A DNA stretch of 40,626 nucleotides from JAVKFF01 sp040226215 (GTDB lineage: Bacteria; Pseudomonadota; Alphaproteobacteria; DSM-16000; Inquilinaceae), in assembly GCA_040226215.1 (NCBI GenBank), contig JAVKFF010000227.1, positions 1 to 40,626 on the forward strand, written 5' to 3'. Shown in pieces: positions 10,501-19,754 of the stretch. The notes under the pieces were generated by a model. The model did no database searches. It saw only the letters and a list, made by a program, of their open reading frames with translations, and was not told the origin of the DNA. Numbering within the stretch: the first letter of the stretch is position 1; every line of letters starts with the position of its first letter. Both the position numbers and the translations under genes were made by a program.

Positions 10501-10645
10501 GATCGTCCATCAGGGCCGCCTCGATGACGGCGTGTTGCTGCTGCAGAAACCTTACCGCCGCCAGGAACTCGCCGACATGCTGCGTCGGGCCATCGAGCAT
10601 GGAACTCCCGGCTATCGCGGCGGGTCGATACCGGAGCGGGACTGA
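7580..10645 (+). CDS. Multi-PAS hybrid sensor histidine kinase
   Basis: A 1021-residue soluble kinase with no obvious membrane segments. About five PAS domains occupy residues ~10-625; several end with the PAC-type VEDISER, LQDISRL, FRDVTEQ, ERDVSER or MTDITEQ signature. The fourth resembles a LOV core, with SPRFLQGPLTD where Pro424 replaces the photoactive Cys. Then come HisKA with phosphoacceptor His647 in GGIAHDFNNLL, a HATPase domain with NARDAMP, DTGTGM and GSGLGLSM, and a C-terminal receiver with phospho-Asp939 in LLFTDVVMAG. The start is a TTG with TAAGG upstream. There is no output domain, so signal must pass to an unlinked regulator or to the single-domain receiver at 12290. Confidence 0.92.
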   Translation: MVRSSQSIVDLFKDALVGVVHGSRDFEILDANDAFCRMVDRPVDEVRGRRFIDLTVEGDREKNLDLLHRLLAGEQRGFVLEKRFHRPDGEEVWVCVNVSGVFDDAGALTSLCAIVEDISERIERERSLRQANDLLRIAGRTASIGGWSADLNAATVTLSDEACDIHGIERGRMLTFEDSVALYAPEWRERLYDVMERLNLQGTRFDEEMEVLAGDGDRRWVRVIGEPVHDEQGRVVRVQGALQDISRLKKAEADRRAFARQLNQSLESMSDAFYLLSGDWTFVYLNNAAERLLQRSREGLIGKSVWEEFPAARDTMLWSEYHRLMGTGETTTFEHFDPTVNRWFSVTPYDTGNGLAVYFRDVTEQRRATAQMRLLESSIAHLEDIVLITEAQPIDDPGPRIIFVNAAFERMTGYRSAEVIGKSPRFLQGPLTDRGELHRIRAALVAEKPVRAEVVNYTKDGTPFWLELDIVPVADETGRTAHFVAIERDVSERKRIELALRESDERFRLVSQVTNDVVWDWDLGRNVIWWSEGMRTVLGHDPAALSPSEETWLSLVHPDDRDRVRTSTHGALSGDDVQWADEYRMLKADGSWALVADRGFIRRDAAGKAVRMIGSMTDITEQREMQERLRQAQRLEAVGQLTGGIAHDFNNLLTVIMGNAEILVDSLEEGTPLHALARVSLTAAERGADLTGRLLAFARQQALKPQTADANRLIEEMAPLLRRTLGENIEIATRLATGIGAAYVDVPQFENAMLNLCINARDAMPAGGRLVIETGSARLDEEYAAQHADVKPGNYVSIAVSDTGTGMSPAVLERAFEPFFTTKAVGKGSGLGLSMVFGFMKQSNGHVRIYSERGHGTTVRLYLPHARASGAGDGDIRPAEPAATGRGEHILVVEDDEVVRRYVTGQLEALGYRVTSAANAGAAIDLLHGDTHVDLLFTDVVMAGAFGGRELADKAAVIRPGLPVLFTSGYAENAIVHQGRLDDGVLLLQKPYRRQELADMLRRAIEHGTPGYRGGSIPERD

Positions 10646-10681
10646 GCGGCCAGCCGATGCGGCACCGGATCGGCCGGTACT

Positions 10682-12229
10682 TCAGCGCTGTCTGCGGGCC
10701 CTTGGCGGCTGCGCCGGTTCGTCGAGCAGGCCGTCCTGGCGCAGGCTGCGATGGCCCGTGCGGGTGATGACCAGGTGGTCATCCAGCGAGACCTCGAGCG
10801 CCTCTGACGCCTCGATCAGCTGTCTCGTGAAGCGGATGTCCGCCGCTGACGGCGTGGCGTCGCCCGAGGGATGGTTGTGATAGACGAGGAAGGAACGGGC
10901 GTCCCAGATCAGCGCCCGCTTGATGACGTCGCGCACCTCGACGGTGATGCGCTCGGCATTGCCGGTCCCGAGATGGTCGTCGTGCAGCATCTTCATCGCG
11001 TCGTCGAAGAAGACAACCCGGAATTCCTCCACCGTGCTGCGGCCGATCCGCGCCCGACAATAGGCCACCAGGTCCTCGACGTCGCGGAAGCGACGGCGGT
11101 CGCGGAACTCCTGCTCCAGGCAGCGGTTCACCGCCTCGCGCACGAGGGTCAGCAGGTCGACGACCGGGTCGGGCAGGCGGAGCCGGCGGGAGAGGACCTG
11201 GCGATCGGCGGAGACGATGCCGGCGAGGCCGCCGAGATGGCCGGTGATCTCGGCCAGCTGGCGGTGGCTGGGCAGGTCCCCGACGGCATGCGACCAGAGC
11301 TTCCGCAGCAGGTCGACATCGCGCGGACCGGCCTCCCGGCCGGCCGATGCGACGTCGTCGATGATCGACGCTTCCGGCCCGGTCTCCGGCGCCTCGCCTC
11401 CGCGGGAGGGGGCGAGCGCGCAACCGGAGAAGTGCTCCAGGTGCTCGGTGACGTCCACGCGGCCCGGCGTGTCGCCCTCGCTGAGCAGCCGCCAGAATAC
11501 GAGGCGCAGGGAGCCGGTGGACAACTCGTAGCGGCTGAGCGTGGACGCACGCAGCTGAAGCTGGATGCCGAGTTCGTTCAGGAGCCCGTAGGCGAGCTGC
11601 CGCAAGGCGGCGTGGCTGGCCGGCCGGATGATTTCCTCGAGCGAGGAGGCGCGCTGGAGGCTGTAGGAAACCTGCCAGGGACTCGCTTGCGGTTTCGCCT
11701 CTACCTCATTCGGGCGCGGCGTCCAACGGTAGGAGGTTCGCCGGACGGAGATGTCCTCCACTGTCACCGCCGCCTCGTCGAAGAGCGGGTGACCGGTGAA
11801 GCCGTCGGGCGGAGGGGCACCGGCGCCAGCGTCCGTCCTACCCGCAGCGGCGGGAAACAGGCAGCCGACGAGCCAGGTTTCGGCGGAATCGTGCATCCGG
11901 CCGTCGGGCAGGGAGAGCGTGCGTCCGGAGGGCAAGCGCACCGCGGCCTTGTCGGCGCGGGTCCGGGCGCCTCCGTCGCCGCCGAAGCTCGACAACGGGA
12001 GCGGTCCGTCGGCGAGAACCGGCAGGAAGGCACGCTGCTCGTCCGTCAGCACCTCCGAACGCCAGCCCAGCACTGGCTGCCTTTTCAGGACATCGTTGTC
12101 GAGACAGCTCGCCAGCAGTCCCCAGGACGGTGGCGAGACGTCCCGACGGCCCGACAGGACGAGCAGCGTCGTGCCATCCCGTGCCGGGAGGGAGTCCGCA
12201 ATGGTGGTGTCGACGGACCAGTGGGTCAT
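10682..12229 (-). CDS. RadC/JAB-domain protein with large novel N-terminal region
   Basis: A 515-residue protein. The C-terminal ~170 residues are a RadC-type MPN+/JAB domain. It has HNHPSGDATPSAAD carrying two His and the distal Asp, with a possible catalytic Glu in ITVEVRDVIKRAL about 20 residues upstream. Numbered from a TTG six bases upstream, the His are 453 and 455 and the Asp is 466; subtract 2 for the ATG start used here. The preceding LPSHRQLAEITGHLGGLAGI to VREAVNRCLEQEF matches the helical UPF0758 linker. RadC proteins are normally ~220-240 residues, so the first ~300 residues are extra. That part has no motif I recognise; it includes an acidic, Ser/Gly-rich stretch. RadC-family function is poorly defined despite the DNA-repair name. 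A response-regulator gene lies 60 bases upstream and may be co-transcribed. Confidence 0.82.
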   Translation of the reverse strand: MTHWSVDTTIADSLPARDGTTLLVLSGRRDVSPPSWGLLASCLDNDVLKRQPVLGWRSEVLTDEQRAFLPVLADGPLPLSSFGGDGGARTRADKAAVRLPSGRTLSLPDGRMHDSAETWLVGCLFPAAAGRTDAGAGAPPPDGFTGHPLFDEAAVTVEDISVRRTSYRWTPRPNEVEAKPQASPWQVSYSLQRASSLEEIIRPASHAALRQLAYGLLNELGIQLQLRASTLSRYELSTGSLRLVFWRLLSEGDTPGRVDVTEHLEHFSGCALAPSRGGEAPETGPEASIIDDVASAGREAGPRDVDLLRKLWSHAVGDLPSHRQLAEITGHLGGLAGIVSADRQVLSRRLRLPDPVVDLLTLVREAVNRCLEQEFRDRRRFRDVEDLVAYCRARIGRSTVEEFRVVFFDDAMKMLHDDHLGTGNAERITVEVRDVIKRALIWDARSFLVYHNHPSGDATPSAADIRFTRQLIEASEALEVSLDDHLVITRTGHRSLRQDGLLDEPAQPPRARRQR

Positions 12230-12289
12230 TCGCAACAGCGCGGCGGGCGGTCGCCGTTCAGCTCCCTTTCCGGGCCATGGGCAGCATCG

Positions 12290-12682
12290 TCATGGTGTCT
12301 CTCCGCCCAACACCTGATCGACGACCTGCGTCAGATCCTTCCGTCCGAACGGCTTGCGCAGCGTGGCGCGAACGTCGAGAATGTTGATCCAGTTGAGATA
12401 TTCGCCAGCGTCCACCCGTCCGCCACCGCTCATCGCCACGACGGGGGCGTCGACGCCGAGAGCGAACAGACGCTCGATGATGCTGAAGCCGTCGAGGTCG
12501 GGCATGATGATGTCGCAGAAGATGATATCGAACGGCCGGTCTGCTGCGACGATGAGCGCCTCGGTGCCGGTGTCGACGATGACTGCTTCAACTGATAGTT
12601 GACTGAGCATCGCCTTTATCGATTGTCCGACAAGTGGATCGTCGTCGATGATGAGCGCGTGCCTGGTACCAGTCGCCGTCAC
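12290..12682 (-). CDS. Single-domain response regulator (CheY-like receiver)
   Basis: A 130-residue stand-alone receiver. The acidic pocket is IIDDDP (Asp13-Asp15), the phospho-Asp is Asp57 in IIFCDIIMPDLDGF, the switch Ser lies in VVAMSGGG and the conserved Lys in LRKPFG. The GTG start at 12682 is chosen because GAGG lies 8 bases upstream and the protein then begins directly at the receiver fold. There is no DNA-binding or enzymatic output. It could receive phosphate from the nearby hybrid kinase (7580-10645) or from another. It precedes the RadC-like gene in the same direction. Confidence 0.88.
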   Translation of the reverse strand: MTATGTRHALIIDDDPLVGQSIKAMLSQLSVEAVIVDTGTEALIVAADRPFDIIFCDIIMPDLDGFSIIERLFALGVDAPVVAMSGGGRVDAGEYLNWINILDVRATLRKPFGRKDLTQVVDQVLGGETP

Positions 12683-13054
12683 CCGAAATTCCTCGAACCA
12701 TCCGCCGCCATCCCTTGCGATCCGGCCCGCCGCCGGACGTGGCGACGGCTGGAATGACGGTCTGGGAAGCACAGCCGTATAACTTCAGATCACATAGTTG
12801 CGCACGAGGCGCCCGACGATCAACCGGGGACGTCATATTCCTGAAGCTGCCACTATCGGTAATGGTGCGCAATCGATCTGCAATTGAAAATCTCAAGGCC
12901 GGCATCTCAACCAAAAGGGCGGGGCGTCGGCCCGGCCCCGGCCGCCGCGCCGACCAGGGGCTTGCCGTGGGTACGGCGATGGCTGCTCGCAGGCCCCGGG
13001 GTCAGGCGCTAGATTGGCGGGTGAAACCGCTGTCCGGCAGGGAAGCGCAGCGCG
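12683..13054. other. Divergent intergenic region, receiver / GntR gene
   Basis: About 370 bases between the divergent response-regulator and GntR genes. Several open frames cross it but none has a ribosome binding site or family resemblance. It must carry the promoters of both flanking units, but I could not place -35/-10 pairs with confidence. Confidence 0.45.
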
Positions 13055-13818
13055 ATGAGCCAGTATCGACCGACGAGCCAACTCGAAGACCTCGTGCCCA
13101 ACCTTGCCGCCGACGATCTCGGCGGGCCGCGCTATCTTGTGCTGGCGCGGCAGCTGGCGCGGGCGATCCGTGACGGACACCTGCCGCCAGGCACCGTGCT
13201 GCCGGCGCAACGCCCGCTCGCCGAGGCGCTGGGCATCAGTCGCGTCACCCTGCAGAAGGCGCTGCAGATCCTGGAGGGCGAACAACTCCTGGAATCGCGC
13301 CAGGGGTCCGGCACCTTCGTCAGCGACCGGTTGCAACAGCCGATGACGGCGCTGACCAGCTTCTCCGACGACATGCGCAATCGCGGCCGGCGGCCGACCA
13401 GCCGCTGGCTCGACTTCGCGTTCGGCCAGGCGACGCCGGAGGAGGCGCTGACCCTGGCCCTGTCGCCCTCGGCCGAGGTCTTCAGGCTGCGCCGGCTGCG
13501 GCTGGCGGACGAGGAGCCGATGGCCATCGAATTCGCCTGCCTGCCGGCCGAATCGGTGCACGATCCCGGCAAGATCGGCGATTCGCTCTACGCCTATCTG
13601 GAGCGCCGGGGGCGCAAGCCGGTGCGGGCGCTGGAATATCTCCGGGCGCAGAATCTCGAGGCGCCGGAGGCGGCGATCCTCGGCGTGGCGGAGGGCAGCG
13701 CGGCACTGTTCATCCGCCGGATATCCTATCTGCCGAGCGGCAAGCCGATCGAATTCACGCGGTCCTACTATCGCGGCGACCGCTACGACTTCGTGGCGCA
13801 GATGACGGTGCCGAGCAC

Positions 13819-13843
<25 letters not shown>
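13055..13843 (+). CDS. GntR family regulator with UTRA effector domain (HutC subfamily)
   Basis: A 262-residue transcription factor. The N-terminal winged helix spans residues ~25-95 (YLVLARQLARAIRDG, then LAEALGISRVTLQKALQILEGE and the wing SRQGSGTFVSDRL). The C-terminal UTRA fold runs ~105-250, with FRLRRLRLADEEPMAIEF and FIRRISYLPSGKPIEFTRSYYRGDRYDF, the usual closing segment. HutC-type regulators bind sugar phosphates, amino-sugar derivatives or organic acids. Its 3' end overlaps the convergent peptide-transport ATPase gene by 25 bases, which makes the adjacent Opp/anmK genes the obvious candidate targets. N-acetylmuramate-type effectors would fit, but that is inference. Confidence 0.92.
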
Positions 13844-14786
<943 letters not shown>

Positions 14787-14790
<4 letters not shown>

Positions 14791-15776
14791 CTGCGTGCCT
14801 CGGTTGATGCGGCCGGATTGAAGCAGGCGAGGCGCCCGTCGCCATTCAGCGTGGCGAGCGGCGGCCGCTTCACGGCGCAGCGCTCCAGCCGGTTGCCGCA
14901 ACGCGGCTCGAAGGCGCAGCCGGGCGGGCGCCGGCCCGGTGGCGGCACGGTGCCCTCGATGGTCGGCAGGCGCTCGCCGCGGGGATGGCCGGCGGGGCGG
15001 GAGCGCATCAGGCCGACGGTGTAGGGGTGGCGCGGCAGGCGGAAGAGCGCCGCCGCCGGCTGCTCCTCGATCATCCGTCCGGCGTACATGACGCCGACCC
15101 GGTCGCAGCGCTCGGAGACCACGCCGAGATCGTGGGTGATCAGCAGGACCGCCATGCCGAGTTCCCGGCGCAGGCCGTCGATCAGTTCCAGGATCTGCGC
15201 CTGGATGGTGACGTCGAGCGCGGTCGTCGGCTCGTCGGCGATCAGCAGGCGTGGCGAGCAGGCGAGCGCGATGGCGATCATCACGCGCTGGCGCTGGCCG
15301 CCGGAAAGCTCGTGCGGGTAGCGGCCGAGCAGGGCGCGCGCGGCGGGCAGGCCGACCATGTCGAGGAGACGCGTGGTTTCCCGCCTGGCCGCCTCGCCGC
15401 GCAGGCCACGATGCAGGGTCAGGCTTTCCGCGATCTGGTCGCCGATGGTGAAGACCGGGTTCAGGCTGGTCATCGGCTCCTGGAAGATCATGCCGATGGC
15501 ATGGCCGCGGATCCGGCGCAGCCGCCGCGCCGGCACCGTGGCCAGATCCTCGCCGTCGAAGCGGATACGGCCGGAATCGATGCGCGCTGCCGGAGTGGGG
15601 ATCAGTCGCAGGATGGACAGGGCGGTGATCGACTTGCCGCAGCCCGACTCGCCGACCAGCCCGTAGACCTCGCCCGGCGGGATGGCGAGGCTGAGATCCT
15701 CGACCACCGTGTTGCGCCCGCTCGGTCCGGCGAAGCTGACGGTCAGGCCTTCGATGGACAGCAGAGGGGTGGCCAT
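14787..15776 (-). CDS. Dipeptide/oligopeptide ABC transporter ATPase, DppD/OppD type
   Basis: A 329-residue ATPase with Walker A GESGCGKS, signature LSGGQRQRV, Walker B LLIADEPTTALD, and the OppD-type tail with RHPYTVGLMRS and GCAFEPRC. Together with the DppF-type partner it forms the ATPase heterodimer of a peptide importer. ATG at 15776 begins MATPLLSIEGL, the normal N-terminus. An in-frame TTG at 15803 directly abutting anmK is the alternative. The gene follows anmK closely, so peptide uptake and anhydromuramate recycling genes are probably co-transcribed. Confidence 0.94.
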
Positions 15777-15803
15777 GGCGGAGCGGGACGGTTCTCTACG
15801 CAA

Positions 15804-16937
15804 TCAGCCGGCCAGGGCAGCGGGCCGGCTCTCGGTCGGGCGGTTCGGTCGCGGCTGGCAGCGGCGGCCACCGGTCATGGGTTCAGGTACACCGGTCGTG
15901 GAAGGAATGGAAAGGGGCAGGCGCCGCAGGGAGCGCACGGCCAGGAAGGCCACCATCTGGGCTTCCAGCGCATCGCCATCCCAGCCCACGGCCTCGACCG
16001 GCGCTACCGGGACGCCAAGCCGCTCGGCGAGCCCGCCCATCAGCGTGGCGTTGTGTCGGCCGCCGCCGGTGACCAGCCAGCGCAATGGCGTACTGGGCAG
16101 GTGGGCGACGGCGCGGGCGACGCTCTCGATGGTGAAAGCGGCCAGCGTGGCCGCACCGTCCTCGACCCCCAGCGCGCCGACCGGGTCGGCCGGAAAGTCG
16201 TTGCGGTCGAGCGATTTCGGGGGCGCCAGATCGAAATAGGGGTTGTCCATCAGCCGGGCCAGCGCCTCGCGATCGACCCGGCCGGATGCCGCGATCGCAC
16301 CGCCGGCATCGAAGGCCATGCCGCGATGGCGCCAGACCCAGTCGTCGATCATCGCGTTGGCCGGTCCGGTGTCGAAGGCGACGATGGCATCGCCGTCGAG
16401 ATAGGTGACATTGCCCACCCCGCCCAGGTTGAGCACGGCCACGGGCTGGCGCAGGCTCCGGGCGAGGGCGGCGTGGTAGAGCGGGGCGAAGGGCGCGCCC
16501 TCGCCGCCGGCGGCGACGTCGTCATGGCGCAGCCTGTCGATCACCGTCACCCCGATGGCATCGGCCAGGTCCTGGCCGTCGCCAAGCTGGCGGGTGAAGC
16601 GCTCGCGCGGCAGGTGCAGGATGGTCTGGCCGTGCATGCCCACCACGTCGCAGGCCGCCAGCGCGACACCGGTTTCCGTGGCGAAGCGGGAAAGGCCGTC
16701 CACATGGGCGAGGGTGACCGCCCGATCCTCCTCGACAAGCGGCGCCTTGCGGGCCTCGTCGGGGTTGGCGGCGATCTCCAGCAGACGACGCCGCAGCGCC
16801 GGCTCGTAGGAGTAGGAGCGGGTGGGGCCGAAGCGCGACACGGTCTCACCGTCGGTCTCGATGAAGGCGATGTCGAGCCCGTCCATGGAGGTGCCGCTGA
16901 TCATGCCGATCGCGCGCCGCATCCCTGTCTCGACCAT
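15804..16937 (-). CDS. anmK: Anhydro-N-acetylmuramic acid kinase
   Basis: AnmK hydrolyses the 1,6-anhydro bond and phosphorylates anhydro-MurNAc to MurNAc-6-phosphate in peptidoglycan recycling in the cytoplasm. Clear family motifs are AIGMISGTSMDGLD near the N-terminus (ATP-phosphate binding), VGMHGQTILHLP, LGGVGNVTYLDGD, AFDTGPANAMIDDW and LVTGGGRHN. The 377 residues are the usual length. I chose the ATG at 16937 because GGGGGAGG lies 8 bases upstream; a start at 16958 behind GGGAG is also possible. It heads the minus-strand unit with two peptide-transport ATPases, divergent from the matching binding protein. That linkage suggests coordinated uptake of cell-wall peptides or muropeptides. 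Confidence 0.95.
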   Translation of the reverse strand: MVETGMRRAIGMISGTSMDGLDIAFIETDGETVSRFGPTRSYSYEPALRRRLLEIAANPDEARKAPLVEEDRAVTLAHVDGLSRFATETGVALAACDVVGMHGQTILHLPRERFTRQLGDGQDLADAIGVTVIDRLRHDDVAAGGEGAPFAPLYHAALARSLRQPVAVLNLGGVGNVTYLDGDAIVAFDTGPANAMIDDWVWRHRGMAFDAGGAIAASGRVDREALARLMDNPYFDLAPPKSLDRNDFPADPVGALGVEDGAATLAAFTIESVARAVAHLPSTPLRWLVTGGGRHNATLMGGLAERLGVPVAPVEAVGWDGDALEAQMVAFLAVRSLRRLPLSIPSTTGVPEPMTGGRRCQPRPNRPTESRPAALAG

Positions 16938-17209
16938 CGCCATCGCCTCCCCCGTCATTCGTTCGCGTCTCCCTAGCATCGACATATAGCCCAATACAAG
17001 TCCAATTACGTGCCTAGGGCCAACCAGATTCTATGGCCGCGTAGTCAGAAATTCGTATAGTCCATTGATAATATGCGTATTACCACAGAGACTCCGTCCG
17101 GGGACAAAGGGATTGACCAGTTCCGATGGCTGGCGATAAGCTTGAGGTGCTGAAGTTTCAGCATACCAATTACAGACCGTAACGCCAACAGATCGCCCGG
17201 GAGGCTGCC
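16938..17209. promoter_or_regulatory. Divergent promoter region, anmK / peptide-binding protein
   Basis: A 272-base AT-richer region between the two halves of the peptide system, expected to hold both promoters and any GntR operator. For the plus strand TTGACC (17113-17118) followed after 16 bases by GATAAG (17135-17140) is a reasonable sigma70-type promoter about 70 bases before the start. Near 17070-17085 the inverted motif AATA-TGCG-TATT could be an operator half-site pair. Neither is confirmed. Confidence 0.45.
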
Positions 17210-18715
17210 ATGACCCTGATCTCGAAATTCCTGTCATCCGGCGCGGTCGGCGCGCTGGTGCTCGCCACCGGCGTCGGCGCGGCGGCCCAGAGTCTGGAGA
17301 TCGCGACCGATGCCTCGCCGGTGGGCCTCGACCCGCATGTGGCGACGGCTTTCTCGACCATCCTCGTCAACGGGCCGATCTACGAAGGCCTCACGGGTAT
17401 CGCCGCCGATCTTTCGGTCATCCCGGTGCTGGCGGAGGACTGGAGCGTATCCGACGACGGCCTGACCCTGACCTTCGACCTGCGCGACGGCGTCACCTTC
17501 CACGACGGCTCGGCGATGACGGCCGAGGATGTGATCGGTTCGATCGAGCGGGTGCTGGATCCGGAGACCGGCTCGCCCTATGCCAGCCGCATCGCGGCGA
17601 TCGGCGGGCTGGAGGCACCGGACGACGACACCGTCGTGATGACGCTCACCCAGCCCTCCGCGGCGCTTCTGAGCCAGCTCGCCTATGTCCGTATCGTGCC
17701 GTCGGACCTCGCCGAGGACGTCGACCTGCAGCGCCAGCCGGTCGGCACCGGACCGTTCGCCTTCGCCGAATGGGTGCCCGACACCTATATCGGCCTCACC
17801 GCCTTCGACGGCTACTGGGAGGACGGCCTGCCGCTGGTCGAAGGCATCCGCTTCAACATCGTGCCCGAGGCCTCGACCCGCCAGGTGGGCCTGTCGACCG
17901 GCACCTACCACATGCTGCCCAATGTCGACTCCGCGACCGCGCTGACCCTGCAGGGCACGCCGGGTGTGGCGCTGCTGGAGACGGCGGATCTCGCCTATTC
18001 GCTGATCGGCATGAACGTCTCCGAGCCGCCCTTCGACGACCCGGCCATGCGCCGCGCCGTCAACACGGCGATCGATCGCGATCAACTGGTCCAGGCGGTC
18101 TATTTCGGCCAGGGCCAGCCGGGCGGCCCGCTGTCGCCCTCGCTCGAGAACTGGGCGCTGCCGGTCTCCGATTTCGACTGCTATTCCGGCGGTGCGGAGG
18201 CGGCGCAGGCCATCCTCGCCGAAGCGGGTTATGCGGAGCCCGTCGCCTTCACCATCAAGGCGCTGGGGACGGTGCAGACCGTGGTCGACGCAGCCCAGGT
18301 GGTGCAGGCCCAGCTCAATGCCGCCGGCTTCGACGTGACGCTGGAGGTGCAGGAGCAGGGCACCTTCGTGCAGGACTGGCGGAACTCCAACTTCCAGGCC
18401 TTCGCCTCGCTCAATGGCGGCAACCCGGACCCGGACGGCTATCTCTACCGCACCTTCCGCACCGGCGGCTCGACCAACGTCTTCCTCTATTCCAACGAGG
18501 AGGTGGACGCGCTGCTGGACGAGGGGCAGGCGGAGACCGACATGGATGCCCGCTACGACATCTATGCCGACCTGCAGCGCATGCTGGCCTGCGAGGGGCC
18601 GATCGCGCATCTTGCCTACGGCACGCTTTATACCGCCGTCAGCGACACCGTGACCGGCTACGAGATGGTCGGCGACCGCTCGACCAGCTATCTGCGCCAG
18701 ACCGGCCTGGAGTAG
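17210..18715 (+). CDS. Periplasmic peptide-binding protein, SBP family 5
   Basis: A 501-residue solute receptor of the DppA/OppA/MppA family. A signal peptide covers the first ~26 residues (hydrophobic core GALVLATGVGAA, cleavage near AAAQS). The mature start LEIATDASPVGLDPHVATAFSTILV, then LTFDLRDGVTFHDGSAMTAEDV and PFDDPAMRRAVNTAIDR, are hallmark blocks of the family. GGGAGG lies before the ATG. It is the first gene of the plus-strand unit, with DppB/DppC permeases after a hairpin gap and ATPases encoded divergently. Linkage to anmK and a UTRA regulator suggests a murein-peptide or similar ligand (inference). Ordinary dipeptides or other solutes remain possible. Confidence 0.93.
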   Translation: MTLISKFLSSGAVGALVLATGVGAAAQSLEIATDASPVGLDPHVATAFSTILVNGPIYEGLTGIAADLSVIPVLAEDWSVSDDGLTLTFDLRDGVTFHDGSAMTAEDVIGSIERVLDPETGSPYASRIAAIGGLEAPDDDTVVMTLTQPSAALLSQLAYVRIVPSDLAEDVDLQRQPVGTGPFAFAEWVPDTYIGLTAFDGYWEDGLPLVEGIRFNIVPEASTRQVGLSTGTYHMLPNVDSATALTLQGTPGVALLETADLAYSLIGMNVSEPPFDDPAMRRAVNTAIDRDQLVQAVYFGQGQPGGPLSPSLENWALPVSDFDCYSGGAEAAQAILAEAGYAEPVAFTIKALGTVQTVVDAAQVVQAQLNAAGFDVTLEVQEQGTFVQDWRNSNFQAFASLNGGNPDPDGYLYRTFRTGGSTNVFLYSNEEVDALLDEGQAETDMDARYDIYADLQRMLACEGPIAHLAYGTLYTAVSDTVTGYEMVGDRSTSYLRQTGLE

Positions 18716-18724
18716 ACCCGCGAC

Positions 18725-18769
18725 CGGCCGCCCCGTCGCCGATCCCGAGCGGTCGGGGCGGGGCGGCCG
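18725..18769 (+). terminator. Strong hairpin between binding-protein and permease genes
   Basis: CGGCCGCCCCG at 18725-18735 pairs perfectly with CGGGGCGGCCG at 18759-18769 and is followed by TCTCTTCTC. The position, directly after a binding-protein gene, suits a partial terminator or 3' mRNA stabiliser that lets receptor mRNA exceed permease mRNA. The T tract is imperfect. Confidence 0.5.
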
Positions 18770-18803
18770 TCTCTTCTCGTCCCGGCGCCAGGGGTTCTCC
18801 CGC

Positions 18804-19754
18804 GTGGCTCGCTATCTCGCCATCCGCCTCAGCGATCTCGCCATCGTGCTGTTCGGGGTCTCGGTCATCGCCTTCCTGATGATCCGGCTGATCCCGGGCG
18901 ACGCGGTGGAGATCATGCTGGGCGCCAATGCCGAGGTCACAGACGAACAAATCGCGCTGCTGCGCACCCGCCTCGGCCTCGACGAGCCGGCGATCAGCCA
19001 GTATTTCGCCTGGATCGGCGATCTCTTCAGGGGAGATCTCGGCACCTCGCTGTGGACCGGCGTTCCGGTGACCCAGGAGATCGGCGGCCGCATCTGGGTG
19101 ACGCTGGAGCTCAGCCTGCTGGCGCTGCTGCTCTCCGTGGTGCTGGCGGTGCCGGCCGGCTGCGCCATGGCCTATTTCCGCTCCTCGGCCGCCGACTACG
19201 TCATCCGGGTGATCACCATCGCCGGCGTGACGGTGCCGAATTTCTGGCTGGGCGCGCTGCTGATCTTCCTCTTCTTCGCGCTCTTCCCCAGCTTCCCCTC
19301 GGTCGGCTGGGTCGACTTCAGCGTCGATCCGCTGGGCAATCTGGCGCGGCTGCTGCTGCCCACCATCGCGCTCGCCGTGCCGGTGCTGGCGACCCTGTCG
19401 CGCATCGCGCGTTCGGCCATGCTCGACAGCCTGGGCCAGGACTATATCAGGACCGCGCGCTCGAAGGGGGTCAGCGAGCGGGCGGTGGTCTTCAAGCACG
19501 CGCTGAGAAATGCGCTCATCCCCTTCGTCACGGCGCTCGGCATCTCCGCCGGCTACCTCTTCGGCGGCGCCATCGTGGTGGAGCAGGTCTTCGCCCTGCC
19601 GGGCCTCGGCCGTCTGATGATCGGCGCCATCGCCGAGCGCAACTACCCGCTCGTGCAGGCCTCGATCCTGCTGGTCACGGCGACCTTCGTGTTCATCAAT
19701 TTTCTGATCGATCTGGCCTATGCCGCTCTCGATCCCCGGATCAGCCTCCGATGA
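18804..19754 (+). CDS. Dipeptide-type ABC transporter permease, DppB/OppB
   Basis: A 316-residue inner-membrane permease. The N-terminus RYLAIRLSDLAIVLFGVSVIAFLMIRLIPGD is characteristic of DppB, followed by the LGLDEPAISQYFAWIGDLFRGDLGTSLWT block. The coupling loop is DYIRTARSKGVSERAVVFKHALRNALIP. About six membrane segments are visible. The start is a GTG with AGGGG 9 bases upstream. It overlaps the DppC-type gene by 4 bases (ATGA). Confidence 0.94.
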   Translation: MARYLAIRLSDLAIVLFGVSVIAFLMIRLIPGDAVEIMLGANAEVTDEQIALLRTRLGLDEPAISQYFAWIGDLFRGDLGTSLWTGVPVTQEIGGRIWVTLELSLLALLLSVVLAVPAGCAMAYFRSSAADYVIRVITIAGVTVPNFWLGALLIFLFFALFPSFPSVGWVDFSVDPLGNLARLLLPTIALAVPVLATLSRIARSAMLDSLGQDYIRTARSKGVSERAVVFKHALRNALIPFVTALGISAGYLFGGAIVVEQVFALPGLGRLMIGAIAERNYPLVQASILLVTATFVFINFLIDLAYAALDPRISLR

